Part shown: piece after piece, positions 25,901-33,900 of the stretch | Layout: every line of letters begins with the position of its first letter | Numbering within the stretch: position 1 is the first letter of the stretch | Source of the DNA: Lota lota | Taxonomy: Eukaryota; Chordata; Actinopteri; Gadiformes; Lotidae | NCBI GenBank assembly: GCA_026745465.1 | Contig: JACYXH010000813.1 | Coordinates: forward strand, 124,001-188,000 | Direction: 5' to 3' | DNA length: 64,000 nucleotides | Made by a program: the position numbers and the translations under genes | The notes under the pieces: generated by a model | The model's input: the letters and a program-made list of their open reading frames with translations, nothing else | What the model was told of the DNA's origin: nothing | Databases searched by the model: none

Positions 25901-27957
25901 ATGCCAAAAAGCCTATTCACCTTCCCCTGGGTCCCAGGAATGGCATATCAGAGATTTGGATTTTGCCCATGATACCTAGTCGGTCAGAATGTGGTGTAAA
26001 AGGCTGTTTTTGAGATAGAGATAAAATAAAACACTTCATCAATACGGGCACAGAAATACTTGGGAGTAAGTTACAGAGCAAAATGCCCATTTGCTTTTTT
26101 TATCTTGTAAGGGGAGTGTTGCGGGCCTCTTTTGACCTTTTGACCCGGAACTTGGAAAACTTGTCCACATGCCAGCTGTGATCACACACCTAAAGGAATG
26201 AGTTTCTAACGCCATCCCGGAAATGGAGAACTTGAAACCGCCTATTTACTCTATTGTTGGTGGTCATGCCCATTTCGTGCCCTTTTGAGATGGCTAAAGA
26301 TGCCAAAAAGCCTATTCACCTTCCCCTGGGTCCCAGGAATGGCATATCAGAGATTTGGATTTTGCCCATGATACCTAGTCGGTCAGAATGTGGTGTAAAA
26401 GGCTGTTTTTGAGATAGAGATAAAATAAAACACTTCATCAATACGGGCACAGAAATACTTGGGAGTAAGTTACAGAGCAAAATGCCCATTTGCTTTTTTT
26501 ATCTTGTAAGGGGAGTGTTGCGGGCCTCTTTTGACCTTTTGACCCGGAACTTGGAAAACTTGTCCACATGCCAGCTGTGATCACACACCTAAAGGAATGA
26601 GTTTCTAACGCCATCCCGGAAATGGAGAACTTGAAACCGCCTATTTACTCTATTGTTGGTGGTCATGCCCATTTCGTGCCCTTTTGAGATGGCTAAAGAT
26701 GCCAAAAAGCCTATTCACCTTCCCCTGGGTCCCAGGAATGGCATATCAGAGATTTGGATTTTGCCCATGATACCTAGTCGGTCAGAATGTGGTGTAAAAT
26801 GCTGTTTTTGAGATAGTTAAGGTCCTATCACCCAGAGACTTGACAACCTTGTTCCAGGGCCTAACTGGTCCCACATCGAAGCTTGGCCCTCACAGACCCC
26901 CAAAGTGGGGCGTAGGGTTAGGGTAATCTCACTTTAATGGCAGCCCTCTTTTCGCAGAGAGACTAGTGATTTTCACAGAGCGATCCCAAGGCACCCCCTG
27001 GTTGATAGGTCTAATGGCAAAGGCTCCATCTCTTTCAAACGAGTTTACATTTATAGCAATGCCTTTTATTTCTAATGTGTTTCAATGGCACATTTGATGA
27101 TACTTTGTAAGTCCCTTCCTGTAGGGCTAGAGCCACCAATAATAATATAATAACCAATAATGGATAATCTTGTATGTTCTTGAGGCCCTGTTTCATATGA
27201 TACAGACCACAGGTATCTAGCCCTCTCTGTAGTTTCCTGGATCCCTAGGTAACCTGCTAATTACATCACTTCCTGTAGGACTACGACCCCTGTGTTGATA
27301 ATCGGAGTAATCTTTATGCCCTCTTTTATGCGAAACAGACCCCAGGGACTGTAGCTCAGCCCCAAGTGCCCCCAAGACCCCTACGTGTTTTCATCCCTGG
27401 TTCCAGCGATAGCAGCGTCCACAGCATCCACTAAAGCGATGATAGAAAACGTTGCATTATCTAACAAAGTAAACATCATATACAGCCACTGAAGACTTTG
27501 TAAATAAAATGCAAATTTCTCGCTCGAAATGTTATCATAAAAGGTTTCTTGGCATTCTCATGGTGAAACTATCTGAAATATAGCATTTTCCACTGAGAAT
27601 AGAAGGCATGTCATCCATTTTGTTTTCACAGACAGAAACTGGACAGTCAAGTGATGTATAGATGTATGGTTTCTTCGACCAGCCGTTAGAGGCGCTGGAC
27701 CAGCGACATGCTGATCTGGGTTGTCTTGGACCTATTCTGTCGTTTAGGTTGGAGATCACGTTTGCCTAAACACACAGATACACATGCATACAGGGATACA
27801 CACGGACACATGTGCATGAACAGATATGCATGAACAATACATACATGAATAAACACAAGCACGTACACACACACACACACACACACACACATAAACACAC
27901 ACACACAAATACATGCAGGCATGCATACAGATACAGACATAAACACAAACAAGCACT

Positions 27958-27996
<39 letters not shown>

Positions 27997-28975
27997 CAAT
28001 AGGCAATCAAACAAACACAGACAGAAAGAGCTTACACGCATCATTTTGCAAATCACACATATTTACTAAAATGCTAATATAAAAGTTGCCTGCTTCAAGT
28101 AGTATAACACCATAGTGCCATTTGCTGTCTCTGATCAGATCACTGCTATCTCACTTGTGACATGACATCATCACAAGCACCCAAGTGAGCCAATCAGAAA
28201 GGGCCCTGGCATTAACCTGTGTGGCGCTGTCTCCGTAGTTTCAGGCTGTGGTTGAATAGTCTTTAATGCTTAGGAGGTGCTTCATTGCTTCCTTTCTTAT
28301 CTCCTTTAGCATGGGGTACACTAGACTATCCTTTACGAAAGGAAAAGAGATAATGCAGTCCCACAATTCCTTTCAGCAGCAACATTCAAAGCGACGCACC
28401 ATTCGGCCGTTCACGAAAACAGACGATCAAGCAATCAACATGACCGACAACACGTCCATAACATCCGCCATCGCATAATTACATAGCCTAGTGTAAATGC
28501 AGGTGGATTCCTTAAGCACCGCAGTTGTCTTTTTCAAAGTCCTTTTGAATTCTTTTTCACATCTTTCCTTGACCTCATGACGTTTTCCATTGAGGTCAAG
28601 GAAAAGTGGTTAGGAAAGGACATAGGACATCATTTTATTATCCAACTGCAGACTGAGTTACATCTTCTTATATCAGCCCCTTGTGGCACCTACTGCCCTC
28701 CAAACCATCCCTGGATAGAGGGATCCCTCTCCTGTGTTCCTTCTCAAAGAGTTTTCCTTGTCCTTTGGGGGTCAAGGGTAAGGATGTGTTGTATCGTCTG
28801 GGCCTGTGAAGCCCTTTGTGACTGTGATCAAGGGATAACCACATACAACTGACTTGAATTTACATTTTGGTTGAGAGGTTGACTGTGTTTCCCTGCTTGG
28901 CAGATCCACATGAAGACCATGCCAGCCGCTATGTTCAGACTGCTTACTGGACAGGAAACACCCATGTTCATATGA
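984..28975 (+). CDS. apba2: apba2, amyloid beta precursor protein-binding family A member 2 (Mint2/X11-like), C-terminal part
   Basis: Neuronal adaptor that binds the cytoplasmic tail of APP through its PTB domain and synaptic/trafficking partners through two PDZ domains. Six coding exons are visible: 984-1169, 5350-5529, 11683-11895, 12457-12576, 23483-23623 and 28904-28975 (stop TGA 28973-28975). All junctions are phase 0 with AG/GT borders. They give 303 residues, against about 750 for the whole family member, so the N-terminal part is left of the window. Exons 1-2 carry the later PTB ([12 protein letters not shown], then [20 protein letters not shown]). Exons 3-4 carry PDZ1 ([15 protein letters not shown], then IGDQIMSIN). 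Exons 4-6 carry PDZ2 ([29 protein letters not shown]). The ending [14 protein letters not shown] and the block [14 protein letters not shown] favour APBA2 over APBA1. Fish have paralogues, and a/b assignment is not possible here. The introns hold five large mobile elements or arrays. Confidence 0.95.
1170..1663. other. apba2 intron sequence without recognised features
   Basis: Non-coding intron between the exon at 984 and the left edge of the truncated Gypsy copy. I see no repeat family, RNA gene or conserved motif here. The expected left (3') LTR of the Gypsy copy is absent. Confidence 0.6.
1664..3350 (-). pseudogene. Gypsy copy 1 pol remnant (protease, RT, integrase fragment)
   Basis: The protease motif [12 protein letters not shown] shows DSG, with V where copy 2 has A. 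RT follows with [26 protein letters not shown] and [14 protein letters not shown], then the segment [14 protein letters not shown], whose YxDD tyrosine position is altered just upstream. At about 2012 the reading passes in frame from the RT/connection stretch (RKKLQQFL) to integrase ([15 protein letters not shown]), so the RNase H and DDE core are deleted. Frameshifts break the protease-RT region near 3050 and near 2700. It cannot encode a working polymerase. Confidence 0.85.
3304..4265 (-). pseudogene. Gypsy copy 1 gag remnant
   Basis: The start [11 protein letters not shown] at 4265 matches MDPADIG in copy 2. The frame is lost between about 4050 and 4000. The capsid-like part ([14 protein letters not shown], then [11 protein letters not shown]) resumes in another frame from 3999 and runs to a stop at 3304. 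A zinc knuckle of CX2CX4HX4C form is present ([14 protein letters not shown]). The slippery heptamer GGGAAAA lies at 3322-3328, just before the gag stop. Confidence 0.85.
3322..3328 (-). promoter_or_regulatory. Probable -1 ribosomal frameshift site, Gypsy copy 1
   Basis: The minus strand reads G GGA AAA in the gag frame, the X XXY YYZ form. Stepping back one base after it leads into the pol frame ([11 protein letters not shown]). The same heptamer occupies the same place in copy 2. The site is recognised by form and position only. Confidence 0.6.
4282..4805 (-). repeat. Gypsy copy 1 LTR (5' LTR of the minus-strand element)
   Basis: 524 bp running TGTTAACG to CATGACA on the plus strand, the same length as the LTRs of copy 2. 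It shares short blocks with them (ACCCAAACGCGAGACAC and CCGGCGCCACTA) but is otherwise diverged, so the two elements are different subfamilies. Confidence 0.82.
4806..5215 (-). mobile_element. L2-type LINE reverse-transcriptase fragment
   Basis: The minus strand encodes LINE RT blocks: [57 protein letters not shown] and, after a gap, [14 protein letters not shown]. There is an in-frame stop after NNLFDPH, and a deletion removes the RT core between the third and fourth blocks. The fragment ends exactly where the Gypsy copy 1 LTR begins. It lies about 130 bp before the apba2 exon at 5350. Confidence 0.78.
5350..5529 (+). CDS. apba2: apba2 exon: PTB C-terminal helix and linker
   Basis: 60 codons in phase 0 after a long CT-rich polypyrimidine tract ending TTTCTGCAG. 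It encodes [20 protein letters not shown], then [20 protein letters not shown] and ends NSENCKE before the donor GTCAGT. A complete Gypsy element starts 77 bases after the donor. Confidence 0.95.
5602..5606. repeat. Target site duplication of Gypsy copy 2, left
   Basis: CCATC immediately before the left LTR; the same five bases follow the right LTR at 10964-10968. Confidence 0.9.
5607..6130 (-). repeat. Gypsy copy 2 LTR, left (3' LTR)
   Basis: 524 bp, TGTTAAGG to CACATTACA on the plus strand, with TG/CA ends. It differs from the right LTR at about 10 positions. On the minus strand the G-rich polypurine tract at 6134-6150 lies just upstream of it. Confidence 0.95.
6134..6150 (-). other. Polypurine tract of Gypsy copy 2
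   Basis: A C-run on the plus strand (AGAG followed by a long G run on the minus strand) within 4 bases of the 3' LTR, the expected place for the plus-strand primer. Confidence 0.65.
9457..10422 (-). CDS. Gypsy copy 2 Gag polyprotein, intact
   Basis: A 321-residue open frame from ATG at 10422 ([20 protein letters not shown]) to a TAA at 9457. It shows a coiled N-terminal part, a capsid-like domain ([43 protein letters not shown]), a proline/serine-rich stretch, and one CX2CX4HX4C zinc knuckle ([14 protein letters not shown]) near residue 300. The start was chosen because it follows directly from the LTR and primer-site region. It is the only intact ORF of the element. The pol frame overlaps its end. 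Confidence 0.9.
   Translation of the reverse strand: MDPADIGAIHQALSRQGELLGRHDQALQEMFSSLRELTIAVRGNHVPAPTPVAPLLPPSLPATARELYIPGPERYGGDLGTCRDFLLQCDLVFRLQPLTYPTDSSRIAYLVGALRGRALSWATSVMEKGSEFCSSYSEFTTEMRRVFDHPVRGREASMRLFSVRQGSRSVADFVVDFRTLAAESGWNDVALMGAFLNALSDSLKDELAVREESPNLDHLISLVTRLDNRLRERRHERTYRSSPASLSLSPAAPLPPPPRSYSPRPEPASQPEPEPMQLGRAHLSSTERQHRLATGVCLYCGLPGHTIASCPTCPGKGSTRW
9475..9481 (-). promoter_or_regulatory. Probable -1 ribosomal frameshift site in the gag-pol overlap, Gypsy copy 2
   Basis: In the gag frame the minus strand reads CCG GGA AAA GGG, which contains G GGA AAA (X XXY YYZ). Slipping back one base gives the open pol frame [11 protein letters not shown]. The gag stop follows within 20 bases. 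Confidence 0.65.
10440..10963 (-). repeat. Gypsy copy 2 LTR, right (5' LTR)
   Basis: 524 bp with TG/CA ends, about 98% identical to the left LTR. It is followed by the CCATC duplication at 10964-10968. On the minus strand it should hold the element's promoter. Confidence 0.95.
10964..11682. other. apba2 intron, nothing recognised
   Basis: Ordinary AT-balanced intron sequence from the Gypsy target duplication to the acceptor of the PDZ1 exon. No repeat family or motif recognised. Confidence 0.5.
11683..11895 (+). CDS. apba2: apba2 exon: PDZ1
   Basis: 71 codons in phase 0 ([20 protein letters not shown] at the start, [14 protein letters not shown] at the end). It encodes the carboxylate-binding strand region and most of PDZ1. 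Donor GTAAGG. Confidence 0.95.
12341..12453. repeat. (TG)n microsatellite forming the 3' splice-site tract of an apba2 exon
   Basis: About 50 TG units with a few GGTG interruptions, running to within 3 bases of the acceptor AG at 12455-12456. There is no separate polypyrimidine tract. Confidence 0.95.
12457..12576 (+). CDS. apba2: apba2 exon: PDZ1 end and PDZ2 start
   Basis: 40 codons in phase 0 ([19 protein letters not shown], then [11 protein letters not shown]). The donor is GTGAGT. The acceptor is fed only by a TG repeat. Confidence 0.95.
12612..12960. repeat. Degenerate minisatellite in apba2 intron
   Basis: About eight imperfect copies of a 35-50 base unit with the core AGTTTCAAGCAACACAAAGC and TTTATTTAACAGAT. 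It starts just after the exon ending at 12576. No coding content. Confidence 0.6.
12961..14527. other. apba2 intron with simple repeats
   Basis: Contains a short (CATC)n run near 13088-13110, a (TA)n tract at 13824-13906, and two diverged copies of a roughly 60-base block (GTGTCAGACACACATCACC near 13760 and GTGTCGGACACACATCGCC near 14010) either side of the TA tract. Nothing coding is recognised. The 3' LTR expected for the Copia element at its right was not found. Confidence 0.5.
13824..13906. repeat. (TA)n microsatellite
   Basis: About 41 TA units without interruption. Confidence 0.95.
14528..16610 (-). pseudogene. Copia pol remnant (protease, integrase, partial RT/RNase H)
   Basis: Protease [13 protein letters not shown]-pre-integrase with [18 protein letters not shown] and CDICTQGK (HHCC zinc finger); integrase core with HTDLAGP and RSDNGTEF plus a downstream glutamate; frame lost near 15555 (…FEMARCML against [13 protein letters not shown]). 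The RT start is present ([14 protein letters not shown]), but it jumps to [20 protein letters not shown], removing the catalytic YVDD region. A second jump near 14690 leads to the last RNase H residues ([10 protein letters not shown]), ending at a TAA near 14528. No active polymerase is possible. Confidence 0.85.
16663..17367 (-). pseudogene. Copia gag (UBN2-type) with damaged zinc knuckle
   Basis: The frame can start at ATG 17367, which lies inside the primer site, or more plausibly at ATG 17349 ([15 protein letters not shown]). The Copia gag core is visible ([47 protein letters not shown]). The frame ends in [13 protein letters not shown] followed by TAA at 16663. The first Cys of the knuckle is Tyr, and a frame change near 16665 removes the last one. 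The pol frame opens directly after this point. Confidence 0.8.
17358..17371 (-). other. Copia primer binding site for internally cleaved initiator Met-tRNA
   Basis: The plus strand CTGGGCCCATAACC equals the anticodon stem-loop of eukaryotic initiator tRNA-Met, so the minus strand RNA is complementary to a half-tRNA. It touches the LTR boundary with no spacer. This is the same priming mode as Drosophila copia. Confidence 0.75.
17372..17682 (-). repeat. Copia LTR (5' LTR of the minus-strand element)
   Basis: Runs from TGTTGGG next to the primer site to GTCGTGACA, about 311 bp with TGT/ACA ends. It contains two imperfect copies of a 60-base block (CGGAGCTTCACCATCCACAC at about 17466 and 17561). 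The right end is inferred from the TGT...ACA pattern. Confidence 0.6.
17683..18659. other. apba2 intron, AT-rich with TTTA/AAAT runs
   Basis: Between the Copia LTR and the DIRS element. Contains repeated AAATAAATAAAT and TTTATTTATTTA blocks (about 17940-18170) that could fold back on each other. No gene recognised; the short minus-strand ORFs here have no family resemblance. Confidence 0.5.
19478..20520 (-). pseudogene. DIRS tyrosine recombinase with one in-frame stop
   Basis: The N-terminal core-binding part ([37 protein letters not shown]) runs into TGA at 20267-20269 and continues in the same frame ([20 protein letters not shown]). Catalytic-domain residues are all visible: Arg in [13 protein letters not shown]-x-x-R in AHSARGVAA, Trp in [11 protein letters not shown] and the nucleophile Tyr in [10 protein letters not shown]. 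The frame ends at 19478. Family role: integrates the circular cDNA intermediate by site-specific recombination without target duplication. A single nonsense codon is the only lesion I see. Confidence 0.82.
20620..22305 (-). pseudogene. DIRS reverse transcriptase and RNase H, frameshifted
   Basis: RT blocks on the minus strand: [34 protein letters not shown] and [11 protein letters not shown] (the YLDD active site), followed by a stop near 21739. Then [20 protein letters not shown], RNase H ([43 protein letters not shown]) and the tail [17 protein letters not shown]. The parts lie in different frames, so at least two frameshifts are present. The 554-residue open frame across this part is mostly an off-frame shadow. 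Confidence 0.8.
22075..22090. repeat. poly-G run in the DIRS element
   Basis: An uninterrupted run of about 16 G on the plus strand, in the RT/gag junction region. Confidence 0.85.
22332..23051 (-). pseudogene. DIRS gag-like region
   Basis: Minus-strand frames between the right inverted end and RT carry a Cys/His-rich segment ([16 protein letters not shown] and [11 protein letters not shown]), then an acidic stretch and [19 protein letters not shown]. Several frames must be combined, so it is broken. The assignment rests on position and the weak Cys/His pattern. Confidence 0.5.
23483..23623 (+). CDS. apba2: apba2 exon: PDZ2 core
   Basis: 47 codons in phase 0 ([40 protein letters not shown]). 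Acceptor CATACAG, donor GTTAGA. It lies 240 bp to the right of the DIRS element. Confidence 0.95.
23624..25479. other. apba2 intron, mostly unclassified
   Basis: Contains a perfect 13-bp hairpin at 23751-23780 and an 82-codon plus-strand ORF at 24991-25239 with no family I recognise, inside sequence that looks like an old repeat. No other gene or RNA signature seen. Confidence 0.5.
25480..25610. repeat. Left inverted module flanking the 399-bp array
   Basis: GTAATTAGCAGGTGACCTAGG, then GGGTCTGTTTCG, GGGCCTCAAGGACATACAAG. These match, in reverse complement, 27150-27270 (strong) and part of 27295-27375 (weaker). Confidence 0.7.
25619..26817. repeat. Three tandem 399-bp units, near identical
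   Basis: The landmark GATAAAATAAAACACTTCATC begins at 25621, 26020 and 26419, a constant 399-base step. Units 1 and 2 look identical by eye; unit 3 differs near its end (AAAATGCTG for AAAAGGCTG). No long ORF. The identity implies recent duplication or homogenisation, or a copy-number error of assembly. Confidence 0.95.
27150..27375. repeat. Right inverted modules flanking the 399-bp array (two copies)
   Basis: 27150-27270 is the reverse complement of 25480-25600 with scattered changes. 27295-27375 carries a second, more diverged copy of the central part (GCCCTCTTTTATGCGAAACAGACCC). The 399-bp array therefore sits within an inverted structure. Confidence 0.65.
27376..28903. other. apba2 last intron, with CA repeats
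   Basis: Holds CA tracts at about 27865-27890 and 27960-27991. A short plus-strand ORF at 28266-28478 shows no family similarity. No gene recognised until the last apba2 exon. Confidence 0.5.
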
Positions 28976-30240
28976 AGGAAGGAGAGGGACCATGCAACAC
29001 TTGTCAGGCCGACAGCTAGGATTGGTCTTCACAATCCCAAGGTGCAACCTGAGCTGACCAATAAGGACAGCTTTTTCTCCTGGACAACAAAACAGATTAA
29101 TTGTTTTCTTCAAATGTTTATCCTCCCTTACTGTAAGGGCATCCCACACCCACACTCTCCTCATCGAACATGCCAGGAGTGATGATGTCATCAACATGTC
29201 AGGTGGTTGAGAACGAGCGGGGCATCTATTTATGTTCTACTTCTGTTGGGAGTGCGATAATTCTCCTCCTGTGCTTGTGTTCTACTGTCTCGATGTCCGT
29301 TCTGCTGTTTATACATTTTAAACATGTAAATAGTCGCTGATGTTGGTGTGAGAGAAAGGCTGAAGGTCAACCATAAAGAAAGGAAAGGGTTGAGTGTGTA
29401 AATAGGTGAGCTGGAAAACACAGGCATGCTGTGACTTTATTTAATGAGATTTTAGAACAGGACTATGAACCTACAGCGCGGACGTATCGCGCCGCTGGCC
29501 AATGAGTTTGTACGTATGATTACTTGCTAACCTGCGGATGGACAAGGAGGTCCCAGCAGAGGCTAACCGGGAGAAACGGCCATTTTGTTAGACGATACTA
29601 CTACTACAGTTTAGGGCAATACAAAAATGTTCCACCTCTGGAATGGACATCACAAAAGGGATCCGTACATAATTTCCCGTTCCCATGGATGGACGAGCGA
29701 CACCTCATTTCAATAAGATGCAATGCAACTTCAAAAACAAAAACAAAAAACGTTTACAATAATAACTTTTGAATAACGCTTTTGACATCGAGGTCATGCT
29801 TATGAAAATGATCAAGTTATAACATTCTTTTTAAGTGACTAATCTGTGCGTGTGTTTGTATGTGTGCTGATTTGTGGTGTTTCTGGGGGGGGGGGGGGGG
29901 GGGGTTGTACTGTGAATGTATTGTTTTATGTGAGGTCTGTTGTCATCAGCAGTACAAGAATGTCTTTACATAAGGACCAACATGTCTAATATTGTGCCCA
30001 TGTCTCACTCATGTTTTAGTCCCTGCAAGCACACAACTTCCTGTCAAGAGTGTGAGAAAAAAAAAAGAGGTGTTAAATCGCACTGTGACAAACAAAAGCC
30101 GTACTACTTACAATGGACTAATGGCTTTTAAAGAAAAAAAAGTACTTAAAACCCTACGCATACAAACATGGTCTGTGTGCATGCCTCTTAAATAACTATC
30201 AGTAATTTCTGCAAGATAATAAAATGGAAGCCAAAATCAA
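28976..30240 (+). other. apba2: Probable apba2 3' UTR
   Basis: Follows the stop codon. The poly(A) signal AATAAA at 30218-30223 would give about 1.26 kb of 3' UTR. Contains an uninterrupted run of 20 G at 29885-29904. The extent is inferred from the signal only. Confidence 0.4.
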
Positions 30241-30926
30241 TTTGACTGTTTACCTGGATGTTTATTTAATCTTTGGTTCCCAACCCATTTTTGGCCTTTG
30301 ATTGCATTTGTTTTGTGACCTCAAACTTATAACATTGTTATGCAGTGCACCTGCTTCCACACACATCGTTTTAACCTCCATCAATACCTGCAAGTTATGT
30401 CCCAGTGAAGTTGTTGGAAGTAGTTTGCTTTTGTCAAAGAGTCATTAGGCTGTTCTTTGTCCTTCTGAAATGTATGTAACACCTTTAGCCTATATGACAG
30501 CATCTCCCACGACCCCGTATGCATTTCAAGCGATCCCGACCCACAGGTTTGGAAACACCGGCACTCTTTCGATTGTCTGATAATCTCGACTGTCTGATAA
30601 TCTATTGAATGGCTGATAAACTACTGCAGAACAAAGAAGTCTGGGTAATCTTGTGACCCGAGTCCCCTAATGCCCATTTTAAATAATGCAGGTAAGTAAA
30701 CAAATTGGATCACATGGTATTTATTAAACATTTACTAATGTAATTCATTACTTTTTTAATTGTTTTAGTAAAACATCAAGTTTTAGAGGTAAAAAGGCGG
30801 TATTTCACATTTTGAGGAAATCAAATTGAAATTATGAACATGGGTAAATCTGGACAATCTTGTGTTCATGTTATTGTGTGTGTTAGTTTGAGAGCTATCT
30901 GAATGTGGATGTTAGTGTCAGCATCG
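30241..30926. other. Intergenic region apba2-sord
   Basis: Between the convergent ends of apba2 (+) and sord (-). No coding frame or repeat family recognised; it should include the sord 3' UTR. Confidence 0.45.
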
Positions 30927-33900
30927 TCATGGCTTTTGGTCGCTTTTATCACACTTCAGCATGACCTTGACCCCGTGACCTTGGCGTGTGGTCTCAAAGG
31001 CCTGAGCGGCCTCCTCCAGGGGGAAGCGGTGGGTCACCAGTGGCTTCACGTTCACCTTCCCCGATGCCAGCATGGCGATGGCCATGGGCCAGCTGAAGAC
31101 ACACCCAAACAGCCATTACTAGGGGATAATTCCCTATTGTGTGAGCTCAAAGGTAGATACACCGATCATAACTGTATGGATGCCCAATCATGGACATGTA
31201 AGTAAACATGTAAACCTCAGGTTGAAGATGATTGGTTGTGTGCGTTGTATTCAGATCTAGTTGTAACATCACAACTGCTGCCAATGATAATGCTAGGGTA
31301 GCTCTATGATAATACAGATGTTAGCGCAAGGATAAGGCTGAGGTTGGCTCTAGAATGAGGCTAGGTAAGCTCTAGGATAAGGCTAGGTAAGCTTACGTGT
31401 TGCAGTAGCGGAACACCCCGCGGATATCAACCTCACGGACCGTGGCGTTGACCAGAGGAACGCTGGCCATCTCTCCACCCAGACCCACCAGGACCACCAC
31501 ACCGCCAGACCGGGTAGCCTGTCACAACAACACCAGCTAGTCATCGATCGCTTTACCTAGTTAGTTTAGAAATATCCAGTAAGATAGTTGGTATTTTCCA
31601 GAGCTCCAATTTATCTTATTACTATCTTATTAGTCCACTATATAAATACAACCGTCATGAGACTTCCCTTTTGTGACAGGAAGAATCGTCAAATGAAACT
31701 AGATAATGATATAATATGAATATATACTATTTATATCACATATAAACACAATAACAATTTATATGTATATATATACGATTTATGTACATAGATGGCGGTT
31801 TGCACGTTGCTCTCCGCTCCGCTGCACTCAATGGTGACGTGTGGCTGATTTCCCAGAATGCCTGCCACTCGCTGAGCCACTTCCTGTGCCGAGTCCTCTC
31901 TCGTCACCACCAGGGGAAAATCAGCCCCTAGCTGCTTGGCCATCTTCAAACGCTCCGAGGATAGATCTACACCGGAGAGCGAGTTCAAGGAAAGCCAATG
32001 AAACTTCTGTGCAACAATTCAATCTGTAGATTATTTTTTGTGTTTTCTTCTGTAGTGTGTTTTATTGTATGCTTCTGTCTCGGCCAGGTCTCTCTTGTAA
32101 AAGAGATCTCAATGAGACCAACCTGGTTAAATAAAGGTGAAAAGATAAGTGCAGTACAAATGAGTTTATTACTGAGGAAACAGTCAGCTGTAACGGAGAG
32201 GACTTGGTTTTTGATGTGTGTTTTTTTTTACCTGTGATGGCGACCACCGAGGCTCCCATTGCTTTGGCCACCAGCAAACAGACCAGCCCAATAGGCCCTG
32301 GTGGTGTAGGAGAACAACACCAGGGTCACCGATGCAGCTTTTAATAAACATGAAAAGTTGGACCACTGACGTGGTCTGGGATTTCCATTCCAAATAGAAC
32401 CATCCAAATAGAACCATAGAACAATGGTCCAACTTTGCTGCGATTCTTTGTTGAAGCGGAGTTGATGTTGCAAACCATGATTTTTTTCACGCGCATGAAT
32501 TAGTACTCAGTAGAATTAGAAAATAGCCCAGCGTGAAGGTCCCCTTTAACCTTGACAACCTTGTTTGTCTTATGTTCCCCCCAGAGCACCATCAGCATTG
32601 CTCTAGTAGCCCTTCATCCACACCAAACCACAAATATTTTCCTCTGAGCTCATAATATGCTGTTGTAATTTAGCATCATTAGTAGTAATAATGTAGGTGC
32701 ATTTCAAATGGAGGTTAACTGAGGCATAATTCAATTTCTCGTCAACAATAAAAAAAATCTAAATCTAATCTAACATTGTATGTCCATTTTATTTATTCAT
32801 AGTTACAAAACCCCTAAATCGAAGTCTTTATAAGCAGCCCCTGGCTGCCACGTGTAACTCTATGACACGTGGTTAGGGAGCAGGTAACCCCTTGTTGGGC
32901 ATCGCTGGTTTAACACACTGCTGCTAACACTGGTCAAGAGATCTACCGCCTTTCCTGTGTTAAGTGTTAAACACCCTTGTGAGTGGCTTTTCTCACACAC
33001 GAATAGACTCAAATTGTTACATATTAACGATGGTTCGTTCCAGAGGGTTTGTGAGTTCATTGGTTTTTCATCCAGAGATGTTGAGTCAGAGGGACGTTCA
33101 CACTAACAATGTGTTCAGTAGCAACATGGTGTGGGAATGCAGGGTTTGATCAGGGTGTAGCACTATCCTGGGGGAAGGCTGTCATATTACTGGTGGAAGG
33201 GTTACATGTGATGTAATTGGTGGAAGATTTCATGTAGTGCCTTATTTTACAGTGAACTCAGTTAGGACTATGTCATTAAAGGTGCTGTAGGTAAGATTGA
33301 AGAAATAGCAGTAATGGCATCTTAATCAAGGTTAGACTGTGGCCATGATTCACTTGATGTGATGTGATTGGTGATCTTACCGGAGCCACAGATTAAGACG
33401 GTTGTTCCGAGGGTGACCCCGGCCCGGCGACACGCGTGGATCCCCACGGACAGAGGTTCGATCAGCGCACCCTCCTCGAAGGTCACGTTGTCAGGAAGCC
33501 TAGACACCATTTGACAAATGAAAAGCCTGTTCCTCACTGTCGGATAGTTCCTCACTGTCCGAACGAAATGTACAAATTGAAGCAACAATTTTACTTTACT
33601 TGACATTCCTGTCTCACACACACAACAACATCAACAGTAAGACACACAAACGCGCCACTCTGTATCTCAACAGGGCGGCGTTATGGCAGGGGATGCGGTT
33701 CCTCACTTGTAACAGAAGTTGGCGCTATGCTTGTAGTATCGACAGAGGTTGCCGTCGTCGGGGGGCGTGGCGCAGAAGAAGATGGTGGGAGACAGGTTGT
33801 AGCGTCCAGATTTGAAGAACTCGTCCATTTCTCTAGGAACCCCTGGCTCTACTGCCACCCGGTCCCCTGTGGAATATATACACAGTTACACACAACATAT

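Noticed and set aside
25619-26817. Regular 399-bp repetition considered as a CRISPR-like array
   Set aside because: The whole unit repeats with no unique spacers, and the genome is a vertebrate. It is a tandem duplication or satellite.
26908-26928. Telomere-like TTAGGG units beside a telomere-protein gene
   Set aside because: Only about two units (GTAGGGTTAGGGTAA), no longer than expected by chance.
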